DNA of 64,000 nucleotides, from contig CAZUVR010000002.1 in NCBI GenBank assembly GCA_964623815.1, positions 62,001 through 126,000 of the forward strand. The letters run 5' to 3'. Below, piece by piece: positions 9,301-17,233 of the stretch. Source of the stretch: Chroococcopsis sp964623815 (GTDB lineage Bacteria > Cyanobacteriota > Cyanobacteriia > Cyanobacteriales > Microcystaceae). The notes below the pieces were generated by a model. The model saw only the letters and a program-made list of their open reading frames with translations. It was not told the DNA's origin and did not search any database. Each line of letters opens with the position of its first letter. The first letter of the stretch is position 1. A program made the translations under genes and the position numbers.

Positions 9301-11665
9301 CCAAGCCGCCTAGAGCGCGTCTGAGGTTGGAGAAATTGCCCCACATAGTTAAGAGAGGGTAGGGGTGGACGATCGTTCCGGAGGGTTCTTGTATCGGGGG
9401 GAACGCGCCATCAGGATCACCAGCCATTTGGGCTAGATTGCTGAGAACCTGTCTCCAGGGATCTAAAATCTGATCGACTAAAGATTCAAAGCCATCCTGG
9501 GTGGTTACTTCCGTAGGAGTGGAGGGATTAGTAATATTATCCATAAATCTAAACTCCCAGCCATTAGTCCCCAAGCCGTTGAAAAAGTCGATATTGGGTA
9601 CACCTCCAGGAAAATCGGTGCTGGTTACGTCGTTCAGCGGGCTAAAGGTGATCGAGTTAGTCAGAGTCGTCGGATTAGCGTTATGAACTGTAGAAGCCAG
9701 AATCACGGACGGGAAATCTGGCCCGTAGTTGGGAGTGGCCGTATCTACCTCCCAGTGATATACCAAGGTTGCCTGTACCGCTGGTATATTATCCCGTAAA
9801 CTCTTCCTCTGGCGATCGAGATTGGCGATGTTGCTATTGATGGGATATAAAGGTTCACCGACAGAGATCGGGAAAGCTGGTCTGGCGGTAGAATAAGATC
9901 CCAGCCAGCCATTATCGTTACCAAGTTCCAAGCGTTGACCCACGATGATACGCAATCCCTCGGCCCTGGCCCGTCTTTCCCAATAACCGTCTAATCCCGC
10001 CCAAGAATCCTCATCGGGTTGGTTATCTCCAGGGTTATATCCGCTTGGCGGGTCTTCTTGCACCAGTGCGTCTGTCGTGGCTGGTATCAATTGACCGAAA
10101 GAACTGGCTGAGGCGACGGAATACACGCTGTTATACACAGGTTTGGGGCCCCAACGATTATCGGCTCGATAGGTATCGTCTACGTAGGGGCGGGGGATAT
10201 TTTTGTCTAACATCCTCACCGACAATTTATTAGTATTGCCATAGCTCGCTGCCCAGTTGGGATCTCTAAAACTGGCATTAGTAGAATCGGTACTGGAACG
10301 CGAGCGGGATATGTCCTGAGTGAACAGGGCGATCGGATCTAAACTAAATTCATACGGGCTACCTGTTTGTGCTGAATCGATTACGGAGTCGGTATTCACG
10401 CTCAAGGTCAGAGGAGCGCTCGGAGTATTACCCGGGCCTGGAAATAAGGTTATGTTAGATGTGCCGGCGAAATTATCGGGAGTGGGGTTAGCGTTGATCA
10501 CTTGCCCCTGAAAAGTCACCTGGCCGCTTAAGTTCTGGTTTTGAGCTAGGGTGATTTCCGAACTGTCTTGAGTGTATAAACAGGAACTCGGCGAACTGAT
10601 CAGGAAAATATTGATACTATTGCCCCCGGCAGTTTGACCCCACATGATATTACCGTCGGTGTGCATCGCTCCATTCCATCGGAAGGTAGGGCCTGGATAG
10701 GCTTCTAAGTCATAACGGAACCATACCCCCCATTTATTACCCCGATCGAGCTGTCGATCCTGTTGGAACTCCAACGCCGTCACGCTGCGGTTATCTGTGC
10801 GGCGGTTGATAACTACTGCGTTGACTTGAAAGTTTTTCCGCACCGTTGCGGTGTTGATCGGTTGCCAACCCGCCCCTAAACTAGCCGCTGATTGCTGAAT
10901 CGTGTTACAAACGCTATTGCTGGTACTGATAATACTTAAAGGCCCGGTGCGGGTAACTAAATTGTTAGATTTCTGCGTGTCCGTACTATTTAAGGTTATT
11001 TGGTTCCCCTGCGCGTCTGTGGCCGAGTTCTTAATTATTAGAGAATAGGCGATCGCTTCCGTTACTCCGTCTCCGTCTATATCAGCGGTGTACGCCCAGG
11101 CGTTATCTACCACGTTGTCGCCCGTAATATCTATTCTTGTTTCCCCTGGTAAGGTGTAGGGATCTGCGTAGGCCCCAGCATCCTGATAGGGTTGGGGCCA
11201 ACCCACCGGAGGAGATTGTCGGTTGAGGATGAATTGTTCTATCCTCGAATCGTTCGGTACACCGCTCGGGAAACGATAATCCCGTTTGAAGAAAAATTCT
11301 ATTTTGGTTTTCGCCCTCTCTATCGCCGGGTTAGCGTTATTGCTCGTTAATTGTATCTGGCGGTTTCCCGATGCCTGTTGGGTTTGTTGGGAAGTTCTGA
11401 GGAGGATCGAACCTACCACCAAACTGAACACTAACAGTACCATCATAATCGTCGGGATCACAAAACCGCCTGCTTTAGCCTGTCTGGCTCTTGTCCTCTT
11501 CCATCGCGGCAGCACCTCATAATAACTAATTTCAGGGATTTTAGTCCTTTTCTGAATCCCGAAACCTCTGAATAGTTTTTTTATGGGTTTGAATAGGCGA
11601 TTGTTGGCATTTCTGACAATATTCCTCAGATGCAGAACGAGTTTTTTGAACGAGCGAATTAACAT
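6389..11665 (-). CDS. hpsA: Hormogonium polysaccharide biosynthesis protein HpsA
   Basis: A 1758-residue protein with one membrane helix near residues 67-90 (AGGFVIPTIMMVLLVFSLVV) preceded by a basic cytoplasmic segment. A very long exported region rich in Asn, Thr, Ser and Tyr follows. The helix start AGG-FV resembles a prepilin leader but lacks the +5 glutamate. A DITGDNVVDN...DIDGDGVTE stretch at roughly 175-200 looks like a calcium-binding loop. Size, topology and position ahead of pseudopilins match HpsA, a protein of unknown biochemical activity needed for secreting the polysaccharide that supports gliding hormogonia. The first gene of a minus-strand operon, it is preceded by a J-box-like promoter element. 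Many short plus-strand frames inside it are antisense artefacts. Confidence 0.9.
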   Translation of the reverse strand: MLIRSFKKLVLHLRNIVRNANNRLFKPIKKLFRGFGIQKRTKIPEISYYEVLPRWKRTRARQAKAGGFVIPTIMMVLLVFSLVVGSILLRTSQQTQQASGNRQIQLTSNNANPAIERAKTKIEFFFKRDYRFPSGVPNDSRIEQFILNRQSPPVGWPQPYQDAGAYADPYTLPGETRIDITGDNVVDNAWAYTADIDGDGVTEAIAYSLIIKNSATDAQGNQITLNSTDTQKSNNLVTRTGPLSIISTSNSVCNTIQQSAASLGAGWQPINTATVRKNFQVNAVVINRRTDNRSVTALEFQQDRQLDRGNKWGVWFRYDLEAYPGPTFRWNGAMHTDGNIMWGQTAGGNSINIFLISSPSSCLYTQDSSEITLAQNQNLSGQVTFQGQVINANPTPDNFAGTSNITLFPGPGNTPSAPLTLSVNTDSVIDSAQTGSPYEFSLDPIALFTQDISRSRSSTDSTNASFRDPNWAASYGNTNKLSVRMLDKNIPRPYVDDTYRADNRWGPKPVYNSVYSVASASSFGQLIPATTDALVQEDPPSGYNPGDNQPDEDSWAGLDGYWERRARAEGLRIIVGQRLELGNDNGWLGSYSTARPAFPISVGEPLYPINSNIANLDRQRKSLRDNIPAVQATLVYHWEVDTATPNYGPDFPSVILASTVHNANPTTLTNSITFSPLNDVTSTDFPGGVPNIDFFNGLGTNGWEFRFMDNITNPSTPTEVTTQDGFESLVDQILDPWRQVLSNLAQMAGDPDGAFPPIQEPSGTIVHPYPLLTMWGNFSNLRRALGGLGNSSSSGEYYNLSIADRTTIQTAAANIGLLAYTVKNAQDVYNAAVADTATLAGGGAGIQALGEELWRLMDGVQNSSNPEIATIPTSNYTRNTMSGSVSNNTAVYTPAAPSSTISTTTISGYVPFSFPNRTPTTQTAANFYAQFTPEQYIQAIQNDTTLTNAAQKARLVQRAQMIALLIQIERDRLYGFKTDLWPSIQIRNASNGNFLKTPTNGQYAGQSATTGNRTNVSSAPITWSYNGTQRGQITAGELSSVATFITTCDPLMFSNGISSWPADPNPTNFTATATVPVPQSALNPAVALSVALCTDKPKYPTLYYLFPKYNHFQTRLIVISDGSNSPFNNFGTVPVSDYRRLPWLLTPESNVKIANNTDSRYSLLGNAANFVTFSEANSSIYAQPIINDSSVASRPVVAEEYLNPTPPAINVVGVNPLAGNYIFDNDPLTNTSFDVNNGIVYRTVFIDDGIENRTENPFELLAFQPRPRSQWRLPTSSSDTGSGSRIIDNGTSVYLALQDKAFYDGRQLMQVRTMDIDLNLLRSNRAPIAGNSSSDFWLPNSGVVYAFREDAVREDAIIRPSAQTYNNCNEDSEISSANCRMNTNPAAPQDPPVNSSTGISTKPVDYYPDPERKPFGFRLKNGSDVSRPNPLQSGMSFISDNPIYIQGNLNLHQDSGGNRLEEFTQLLTNNWSNFNNRTTLSTSFANPAFDRWRAVEILGDALTVLSPNFCDGTALDGIQNTDNTGTGVGACPSGRNSSYRNSTLTSSTIASTWEWRRENTLTNALGVDTTSPIMIDRNAVIRGRNTTATPLPNFSAFTTYRALGDAKVRNGAAETRMNAIFINALIPSRRFQSYGGFHNFPRFIEDWNGDNLFISGAFVQLNFTTYATAPFDHEAWEPGQNPAAGENLPYYSAPNRLWGYDVALQYIPPGPIAKRFISVGTPRNEFYKQLQADDPYIRQLRCARVAGQRLDTNATDCP

Positions 11666-11743
11666 AGCGGCTTATTTTTATTTGACGGATTGAATGGGTT
11701 TTTCCGGGTCGCGGTCACACCTGCACACAAACGTTATACTTCG

Positions 11744-11752
11744 AGTATTCCC
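11744..11752 (-). promoter_or_regulatory. Candidate J-box (SigJ-type hormogonium promoter element) for hpsA
   Basis: The minus strand reads GGGAATACT about 80 bases upstream of the hpsA start, followed six bases later by TATAAC. As I recall, this nonamer is the J-box associated with SigJ-dependent hormogonium genes in Nostoc. The match and position are seen in sequence; regulation by SigJ is inferred. Confidence 0.5.
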
Positions 11753-11941
11753 CTCAAAAGTAAAAAAGTTAAACCTGACCGTATTTATTTTTTTAAAGTC
11801 TCGAAGACAATTTTTTAATCGAGCAAAGTTCCTATTAACCTAAGATATGTATATTTATCTCTTTCTGGCTGTGATCCCGATCACTGAAACCGGTGATAAT
11901 TATCAATATATAGGGAAGAGAAGCCCTATCTCACAATATTT

Positions 11942-13837
11942 ATGATTATTAACACCGAGTCTTATCACCGTCCTAAATGGTGGCGGGCGATGAAGCCTTT
12001 GCCTATCTTGCCCATATTGGCGATGCTCGCTGCAACTGGTCTGGCTTTATCTTGGTCTGTCCAACTCGTAATGCTAGGGGCTTTAGGCATTTACAACGCC
12101 TTCCTATCCTGGGTGCAAACTTTGACACCCAGAGAAATTACTATCTATCATCAATTCCCCTGGCAGTACATCTGGATTATTTCCGTCTACATCTGGCTAC
12201 TTTCTCCCCTATTGCTAGATGGATTACTGAAAACCTATTACGGCCTCGAACCTTTAAAATTTGAGGATTTAGGGGAGCGATACCCGGAATCCCTAACCCT
12301 CTGGCAAAAGTTCTCTACCAAGCACCGGATCATTCGCCCTAAGTTTAAAGTATTATCTACCGATCTACCGATCGCTCTCTCTTACGGCAGCACCCCCCGC
12401 ACGGGCACCCTGGTAGTCAGTACCGGCCTATTACAGTTACTGACTGACGAAGAATTAGCCACTGTCATCGCCGCCGAATTGGGGAAAATAGTTAACATAA
12501 GCTGTTTTTGCTTTTCCGGCGCGGTGGCGCTATTACAACTGCCCTATTTTTTATACTGGCGGCTCAGTAGATGGGGAGATAAACAAAAGTTCCCCTATCC
12601 CCTCGCTATCATCGCCGCTCTTTTCTGGTTTATCTATCGGTTATGGCGTTTACCCATACTGTGGCTCTCGCGCATGAGAATTTATTATAGCGATCGCTAT
12701 GCCGTAGAATTAACCGGCAATCCTAACGCTTACGGGGGGGCACTATTAAAAATTGCTCTCGGCATAAAAGAAGCAACTATCGAGCTGGGCTATTTACATC
12801 CCTTACTAGAAAGTTTTGACCTTACCCTACCTCTCTCTCCTGCACAAGCTCTGGCGATTAACCCATCTTTATCGAGTGTACCGGCGGGAGATTGTAATCA
12901 TATCTCCCGTTTTACCCGATCGCTGATGTTTAGCCATCCCCCCCTGGGTGAGAGATTGTACATCCTCGGCAAGTGCGCCGAATTCTGGCGGGTTAGCCCC
13001 GGGTTTAGCCTGCCGGAACGATCGTCTTTTAACCTGTGGGGCGCTTACCTTGATTTACCTCTATTACCTCAAGCGATTGTTACCGCAGTAATCGGCGGCA
13101 CTATTTTACGTTGTCTGTTCTGGTTAGTGGGTTTTATCAGCCTCAGAAACGGCTTTCAACCTTTGATGTGGATGGCAAACTATCCCATATTAAGGTATTG
13201 GCTGGGCTGGATAATTATCGGGGTTATTCTCTCAGTCGTCTGGGTGGTAAGGGGGCGCTTTCCTTCTGTATTTATCTGGGTAGTTTTCCTTAAATTGATA
13301 TGGGACAATTTAAACCGATATAATTTAGGGTTCCTTTTCTGGCTATTCATCGACGATCCCTTATTATTTCCCTGGATCTTAACCGTACTTAGTTTTGCCA
13401 TCATCGTCGGCCTGAATCGCTATTTCCCGAGGGTAGGGGGAGAACAGTCCCCATTGAATGAGTTATTAGCGGAGAGCGCGAACCGAAAAACTACCTCGAT
13501 CGTCCTGGAGGGCAAGTTATTAGGTCGTAGGGGTATTAGTAATTGGTTGGCTCAAGATTTAAGATTACATACGGATAGGGGTTCGATCGAGCTTAAATAT
13601 TCCACGGCTTGTGGCCCTTTAGGCAATCTCTTCTCCTTTTTCCCGAAACCCTGCGAATTTACGGGTAAAAAAGTCATCGTCAGGGGCTGGTTACGCCATT
13701 CTATTTATCCTTGGATGGATGTAGATACTATTACCGTTGAGGGGGGCCGGAGTCTCAAGAGTAACTATCGGGTTTTCCTTTTGATATTAGCTTTCGGCTC
13801 TGTCATCTGGTCTGCTTATAAAATCTATAAACTTTGA
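11942..13837 (+). CDS. Membrane M48-like protein with degenerate zinc site
   Basis: The 631-residue protein has two N-terminal membrane helices (about 20-50 and 75-95) and then an M48/HtpX-like domain: SYGSTPRTGTLVVSTGLLQL, LLTDEELATVIAAELG, and later SHPPLGERLYILGK, which are family landmarks. The zinc motif HExxH is replaced by A178-E-L-G-K182, and the SRxREYxAD segment reads SRMRIYYSD, so the third ligand is also lost. Only the catalytic-position glutamate remains. More membrane helices follow (about 380-470). The C-terminal domain of about 100 residues, with GRRGISNWLAQDL and GKKVIVRGWLRH, looks like an OB-type barrel, and a last helix closes the protein. It is therefore probably a non-proteolytic membrane scaffold or regulator. 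Upstream, 11894-11905 is a perfect palindrome TGATAATTATCA, a possible metal-regulator site. Confidence 0.78.
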   Translation: MIINTESYHRPKWWRAMKPLPILPILAMLAATGLALSWSVQLVMLGALGIYNAFLSWVQTLTPREITIYHQFPWQYIWIISVYIWLLSPLLLDGLLKTYYGLEPLKFEDLGERYPESLTLWQKFSTKHRIIRPKFKVLSTDLPIALSYGSTPRTGTLVVSTGLLQLLTDEELATVIAAELGKIVNISCFCFSGAVALLQLPYFLYWRLSRWGDKQKFPYPLAIIAALFWFIYRLWRLPILWLSRMRIYYSDRYAVELTGNPNAYGGALLKIALGIKEATIELGYLHPLLESFDLTLPLSPAQALAINPSLSSVPAGDCNHISRFTRSLMFSHPPLGERLYILGKCAEFWRVSPGFSLPERSSFNLWGAYLDLPLLPQAIVTAVIGGTILRCLFWLVGFISLRNGFQPLMWMANYPILRYWLGWIIIGVILSVVWVVRGRFPSVFIWVVFLKLIWDNLNRYNLGFLFWLFIDDPLLFPWILTVLSFAIIVGLNRYFPRVGGEQSPLNELLAESANRKTTSIVLEGKLLGRRGISNWLAQDLRLHTDRGSIELKYSTACGPLGNLFSFFPKPCEFTGKKVIVRGWLRHSIYPWMDVDTITVEGGRSLKSNYRVFLLILAFGSVIWSAYKIYKL

Positions 13838-13974
13838 GGACAGTAACGGTAGAGAATATTAAGCTATGTTGAGAAATGTTTAATGTTGATCACGGAGTAT
13901 TCACCACTGATAAGCTTTTATGATAATTTCTATGAGAGTTAATCAACATTTTACCCATTACTAAGGAGGACACC

Positions 13975-14175
13975 TTGAGTTTACATACCTCTAATGCCCA
14001 CACCCCCTCACATCGTGAAGACATCCGCGAGTATGTAGCTCAATTACAGCTTCACATGGCTTTACAAGCTAGAAATCTAGTTCCCAGCTTGAGTGATGCC
14101 CCCGATAGCAGGGAAAAACTTTTACAAGATACCCAAGCGATTATCGAGAAAGCTGTATCGAGAAGTCTACACTAA
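13975..14175 (+). CDS. Small hypothetical protein (66 aa)
   Basis: The frame opens with TTG five bases after a strong AAGGAGGA site, and the N-terminus reads MSLHTSNAHTPSHRED. It is hydrophilic and probably helical (REDIREYVAQLQLHMALQARN), with a second helix at the C-terminus (EKLLQDTQAIIEKAVSR). I recognise no family. The strong ribosome-binding site, protein-like composition and position in an otherwise empty gap support a real gene. Its last bases overlap the convergent DoxX gene by four. The region from 13838 to 13974 upstream is AT-rich, with no other feature I can support. Confidence 0.65.
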   Translation: MSLHTSNAHTPSHREDIREYVAQLQLHMALQARNLVPSLSDAPDSREKLLQDTQAIIEKAVSRSLH

Positions 14176-14570
14176 GCCCGATCGACCGGAAGAGTGTATA
14201 CTTTTCTGTTATCTAAACTCCACAATCCAGGGCCGAAACTCACCAGCATTAATAAGCCTCCCATCAAGCCTAAGTTTTTTAAGAAAGGAATTTCACCATC
14301 GGGGAAATTCGTATGAAAGATTAAGGTGGTGGGAATCAAAAAGCCTATCAGTAACCAGGCACCTATTCGGGTTTTAAAACCCAGTAGTACCGCCAATCCT
14401 CCCGCCACTAAAACGATGATGGTAGGGATGATCAATAGGTTGGGAAATGGTACGCCCTTACTCGCCATGTAGCCGATCGTCGAGTTAGGGTCGATGATTT
14501 TATCGATGCCAGCTTTGATAAAAATAGCCGAGAGGAAAATCCTCGCCAATAAAGGGGTAAGTTTATCCAT
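14172..14570 (-). CDS. DoxX family membrane protein
   Basis: The 132-residue protein has four hydrophobic segments and the DoxX signature near the N-terminus: LARIFLSAIFIKAGIDKIIDP, then GYMASKGVPFPNLLIIPTIIVLVAGGLAVLLGF and GAWLLIGFLIPTTLIFHTNF. DoxX proteins are small quinone-associated or redox-linked membrane proteins of poorly defined role. Its start overlaps the trpA stop by eight bases, so it is translationally coupled at the end of the ndhL-DUF3007-trpA run. Confidence 0.85.
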   Translation of the reverse strand: MDKLTPLLARIFLSAIFIKAGIDKIIDPNSTIGYMASKGVPFPNLLIIPTIIVLVAGGLAVLLGFKTRIGAWLLIGFLIPTTLIFHTNFPDGEIPFLKNLGLMGGLLMLVSFGPGLWSLDNRKVYTLPVDRA

Positions 14571-15363
14571 CGCTCAAAGATTGTTTTAGGGATTTGCAGA
14601 ACTCTGCGATCGATCTTAAACCATCTTCGGGAGTTCCTTCAGCAAGACGCTTCACCATAGCACTGCCGACGATTACCCCATCCGCGCCCCATTCTCTCAT
14701 CTGGCGGGCTTGGAGGGGATCGGAAACGCCAAAACCCACGCCGATAGGTTTATCGGTGACACTCCGTAATTGCCCCAGTAACTCTTGAACCCGATTACCT
14801 ATCTGGCTCCTCATTCCAGTCACGCCAGTGACGCTGACGAGATAGATAAAGCCCTGGGATTGTTGAGCGATCGTTTGTAAACGCTCGACGGGGGTAGTAG
14901 GAGCGACGAGCAGGGTGACTTCTATTCCCGCCTCTGTTGCTGGTTTAAGTAAGCTTTCCGCTTCTTCGAGAGGTAAATCTGGTACTACCAGCCCCTTTAC
15001 CCCTGCCGTGCTGATTTGCTCTAAAAAAGAAGGGATTCCCCGATAGTGGATCGGATTGAAGTAGGTAAAGAGAATAATTGGTGCTTTTATATCTTGGGTG
15101 ACATCCTTAACTAGGTCTAAAACCCCATCGAGGGTGACACCGCGACTGAGGGCGCGGGTGGCGGCTGCTTGAATTACCGGGCCGTCGGCAAGGGGATCGG
15201 AATAGGGTACGCCTAGTTCTATCATATCGGCACCCGATCGATCTAATTCCCGTAAGGCTTGCGCTGTAGTGTTTAAATCCGGATCACCTGCAGTGATGAA
15301 TGGGATCAGGGCGCATTGCCCCTTTTGGCGCAGGGATTGAAAACATTGAGAAACTGAGAGCAT
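14563..15363 (-). CDS. trpA: Tryptophan synthase alpha subunit
   Basis: TrpA cleaves indole-3-glycerol phosphate to indole and glyceraldehyde-3-phosphate, passing indole to TrpB. The 266-residue protein has the catalytic pair Glu49 (ADMIELGVPYSDPLADGP) and Asp60, the flexible-loop region AAATRALSRG, and the phosphate-binding GVGFGVSDP and GADGVIVGSA motifs. TrpB is not in the window; scattered trp genes are normal in cyanobacteria. It follows DUF3007 by 35 bases and overlaps DoxX. Confidence 0.97.
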   Translation of the reverse strand: MLSVSQCFQSLRQKGQCALIPFITAGDPDLNTTAQALRELDRSGADMIELGVPYSDPLADGPVIQAAATRALSRGVTLDGVLDLVKDVTQDIKAPIILFTYFNPIHYRGIPSFLEQISTAGVKGLVVPDLPLEEAESLLKPATEAGIEVTLLVAPTTPVERLQTIAQQSQGFIYLVSVTGVTGMRSQIGNRVQELLGQLRSVTDKPIGVGFGVSDPLQARQMREWGADGVIVGSAMVKRLAEGTPEDGLRSIAEFCKSLKQSLSDG

Positions 15364-15398
15364 CGATCGTTCACCAATAGGACGGAAAGATTATTATC

Positions 15399-15704
15399 TC
15401 ATTTCTGTTTCTCTTGTTCAATTTCCGCTTGCAGAGCGGCTAACTCTTCGGGGCTTAATTCTTCTAATCTTTTCTGTAGAACGGCTTCTTCGTAATCTTT
15501 TACCTGTTGGCTGTAGGTCATGTTCTGGGTGGCGACTCGAAACAGATATGTTAAAACCCAGGCGATGACTACCCCGACTAAAATCGCCTGACTCCAGATG
15601 CCGGCAGTAATCCCATCGAGTCCCGTACTTTGTAGGACTAGATAGAGGATACCGCCAGCGGCGAAGATACCGATACCGATCGCTATAACGTCAAGACGGC
15701 GCAT
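15399..15704 (-). CDS. DUF3007 family membrane protein
   Basis: A 101-residue protein with two membrane helices (about 5-25 and 35-57) and a charged C-terminal helix, SQQVKDYEEAVLQKRLEELSPEELAALQAEIEQ. This layout is that of DUF3007 proteins of cyanobacteria and chloroplasts. It lies three bases downstream of ndhL and before trpA. I recall this order as conserved in cyanobacteria, which suggests a link to the NDH-1 complex or thylakoid membrane. No direct function can be given. Confidence 0.85.
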   Translation of the reverse strand: MRRLDVIAIGIGIFAAGGILYLVLQSTGLDGITAGIWSQAILVGVVIAWVLTYLFRVATQNMTYSQQVKDYEEAVLQKRLEELSPEELAALQAEIEQEKQK

Positions 15705-15707
15705 AAA

Positions 15708-15947
15708 TTAGGTTTTGATAGTACGACGGGCGGGACGGAAATTGAGGAAAGGGCTGAGTAACAACATTCCAGGGAAGAAGAAGGACATGAGAAAATACAT
15801 GAAGCCTCTTTCAAAGGAACTGGCTACGTACCATCTGGTGTTCAGGTAGAAGTAAACTGCAGCCGGAATGATCAATAAGTAGAGAACGCTCAAAACTAGA
15901 TATAACAGAGCTACCGATAGGGAGGGGTTGGCTAAAATTGATTGCAT
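15708..15947 (-). CDS. ndhL: NAD(P)H-quinone oxidoreductase subunit L
   Basis: NdhL is a small hydrophobic subunit of cyanobacterial NDH-1, used in respiration, cyclic electron flow and inorganic-carbon uptake in the thylakoid membrane. The 79-residue protein has two membrane helices, with SVLYLLIIPAAVYFYLNTRWYVASSFERGFMYF broken by the conserved polar NTRWY...SSFERGFMYFLMFFFPG-like segment. Length is normal. It begins the minus-strand run ndhL-DUF3007-trpA-doxX. The 190 bases upstream also carry the divergent tRNA promoter. Confidence 0.93.
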   Translation of the reverse strand: MQSILANPSLSVALLYLVLSVLYLLIIPAAVYFYLNTRWYVASSFERGFMYFLMSFFFPGMLLLSPFLNFRPARRTIKT

Positions 15948-16084
15948 AAAACAATATTTTTGTCAATAGTTACGGAATATTTAGCGGTTACTTCAATCCT
16001 TTTTATTTTACCCCCTGCTTGGCTTTTTACCGCTATAGGAGGTGCATTGAAAAAATTAATTTTGATCATTTAAAGATAAACCCC

Positions 16085-16112
16085 TTGCGCTTGAAAATAT
16101 TTGTGCTACAAT
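16085..16112 (+). promoter_or_regulatory. Promoter of tRNA-Leu
   Basis: TTGCGC (-35) and TACAAT (-10, preceded by an extended TG) are separated by 16 bases and lie about 30 bases before the tRNA. The hexamers are near the sigma-70 consensus. Confidence 0.5.
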
Positions 16113-16141
16113 TAGAAATTGTCGGTTAAAAACGACATAAC

Positions 16142-16227
16142 GGGGGTGTGGCGGAATGGTAGACGCTGCGGACTTAAAATCCGTTGGGCCTTATAAGCCC
16201 GTAAGAGTTCAAGTCTCTTCACCCCCA
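16142..16227 (+). tRNA. trnL-UAA: tRNA-Leu (anticodon UAA), no group I intron
   Basis: The acceptor arms GGGGGTG and CACCCCC pair perfectly. The anticodon stem GCGGA/TCCGT holds the loop CTTAAAA, anticodon TAA. A long variable arm (GGGC...GCCC) marks a class II tRNA, and the T-arm is AAGAG-TTCAAGT-CTCTT. The 3' CCA is not encoded. The gene is 86 bases long, so the group I intron often found after the first anticodon base in cyanobacterial trnL-UAA is absent. Confidence 0.95.
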
Positions 16228-16357
16228 TAATTTTTGAAGTCAGTCAGATTACTCCTAACTTTGCCGTACCGATAGGGGCTTAAAAATATCTGTAATATTT
16301 TCTTGCAACAGCTCGCAAACTGTTTAAATCGATCTATACAACCATTATCAATAGTAG

Positions 16358-16376
16358 GATAATTATTGATAATATC
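16358..16376 (+). promoter_or_regulatory. Fur-box-like operator before feoA
   Basis: A GATAAT-containing 19-mer here matches the classical 19-bp Fur consensus at 13 positions by my count. It lies within a perfect inverted repeat, ATTATCAAT (16344-16352) and ATTGATAAT (16365-16373). It sits 18 bases upstream of an iron-uptake-family gene, so iron repression is a reasonable inference. Confidence 0.45.
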
Positions 16377-16394
16377 TTTCAATTAGCTTGGATC

Positions 16395-16772
16395 ATGCTC
16401 GACTTTTTCTGCAATCAGCCTAAAAGTAAAAATTGGCGATTTACCTATGTAGGAGGCGGAGATAGAAAGCCTTCAGACTCCACGCCTCAAAAAACCTTAG
16501 AATATCTGGTATTGAATGACGTGTCGATAGGCGAGTCCATTAAAATTATCTGCTACACCAATAGAGCCAGTAGCCTACATCTCCGTAAACTCGGCTTGAA
16601 TCCTGGCGTATCTATTCAACTACTGAGCCGTAGTGCTAGCGGCTCCGTGATTATTTCCCTGAATAATCGACCTATCGGTATAGGTGCGGATTTGGCCGCT
16701 CAATTAATCGTCAGTTGCCTTTTTGAAGGAAGTTGTGGTATCGATAATCAGAGAAATCAAGTATCGAGATAA
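16395..16772 (+). CDS. feoA: FeoA-domain protein
   Basis: The 125-residue protein has a non-conserved N-terminal stretch of about 45 residues. A FeoA SH3-like domain follows, with LNDVSIGESIKIICY, LHLRKLGLNPGVSIQLLSR and SVIISLNNRPIGIGADLAAQLIV. FeoA assists the FeoB ferrous-iron permease in the cytoplasm. No feoB lies within the window, and the next gene is DUF2237, five bases downstream. The ATG at 16395 is the only plausible start; the N-terminal extension is longer than in typical FeoA of 75-80 residues. A Fur-box-like site lies just upstream. Confidence 0.8.
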   Translation: MLDFFCNQPKSKNWRFTYVGGGDRKPSDSTPQKTLEYLVLNDVSIGESIKIICYTNRASSLHLRKLGLNPGVSIQLLSRSASGSVIISLNNRPIGIGADLAAQLIVSCLFEGSCGIDNQRNQVSR

Positions 16773-16777
16773 CAATC

Positions 16778-17146
16778 ATGGCGGATGCTAAAAACGTTTT
16801 AGGGCAAGATTTACAATCCTGCTGTACCTCACCAATGACAGGATTCTATCGAGACGGATTCTGTCGTACTGGCGCTCAGGATATGGGATCACACGTAGTT
16901 TGTGCCAGGATGACGGCAGAATTTTTAGAATTTTCTCGCTCTCGGGGTAATGATTTGATCACACCACAACCGATGTATCAATTTCCTGGTTTGAAGCCTG
17001 GGGATTGTTGGTGTTTATGCGCTTCTCGCTGGCAAGAAGCTTTGATGGCAGGGGTTGCTCCTCCCGTATTTCTCCACTCCACCCACGCCAGGGCTTTAGA
17101 ATATGTGACGCTCGATGAGCTTAAACAACACGCTCTCGATGCTTAA
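16778..17146 (+). CDS. DUF2237 family protein
   Basis: The 122-residue protein matches DUF2237 throughout: NVLGQDLQSCCTSPMTGFYRDGFCRTGAQDMGSH, VVCARMTAEFLEFSRSRGNDL, the LKPGDCWCLCASRWQEA block and HSTHARALEYVTLDEL at the C-terminus. It has many conserved Cys and His residues (CC, FC, CWCLC), suggesting metal or redox chemistry, but the activity is unknown. It is encoded five bases after the FeoA gene, so it is probably co-transcribed and iron-responsive (inference). Confidence 0.88.
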   Translation: MADAKNVLGQDLQSCCTSPMTGFYRDGFCRTGAQDMGSHVVCARMTAEFLEFSRSRGNDLITPQPMYQFPGLKPGDCWCLCASRWQEALMAGVAPPVFLHSTHARALEYVTLDELKQHALDA

Positions 17147-17233
17147 TTGCTGAGCGACATACGACGAGTCTTATTAAACCCGAGTTCGGGATAAGATTTA
17201 TCCGTGGGTTCGGGAATTGGGAATTAGGAGTTC

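Noticed and set aside
6479..11522. Many 60-80 residue plus-strand frames inside hpsA
   Set aside because: They are antisense shadows with Arg/Ser/Gly-rich, low-complexity translations, no ribosome-binding sites and no family features.
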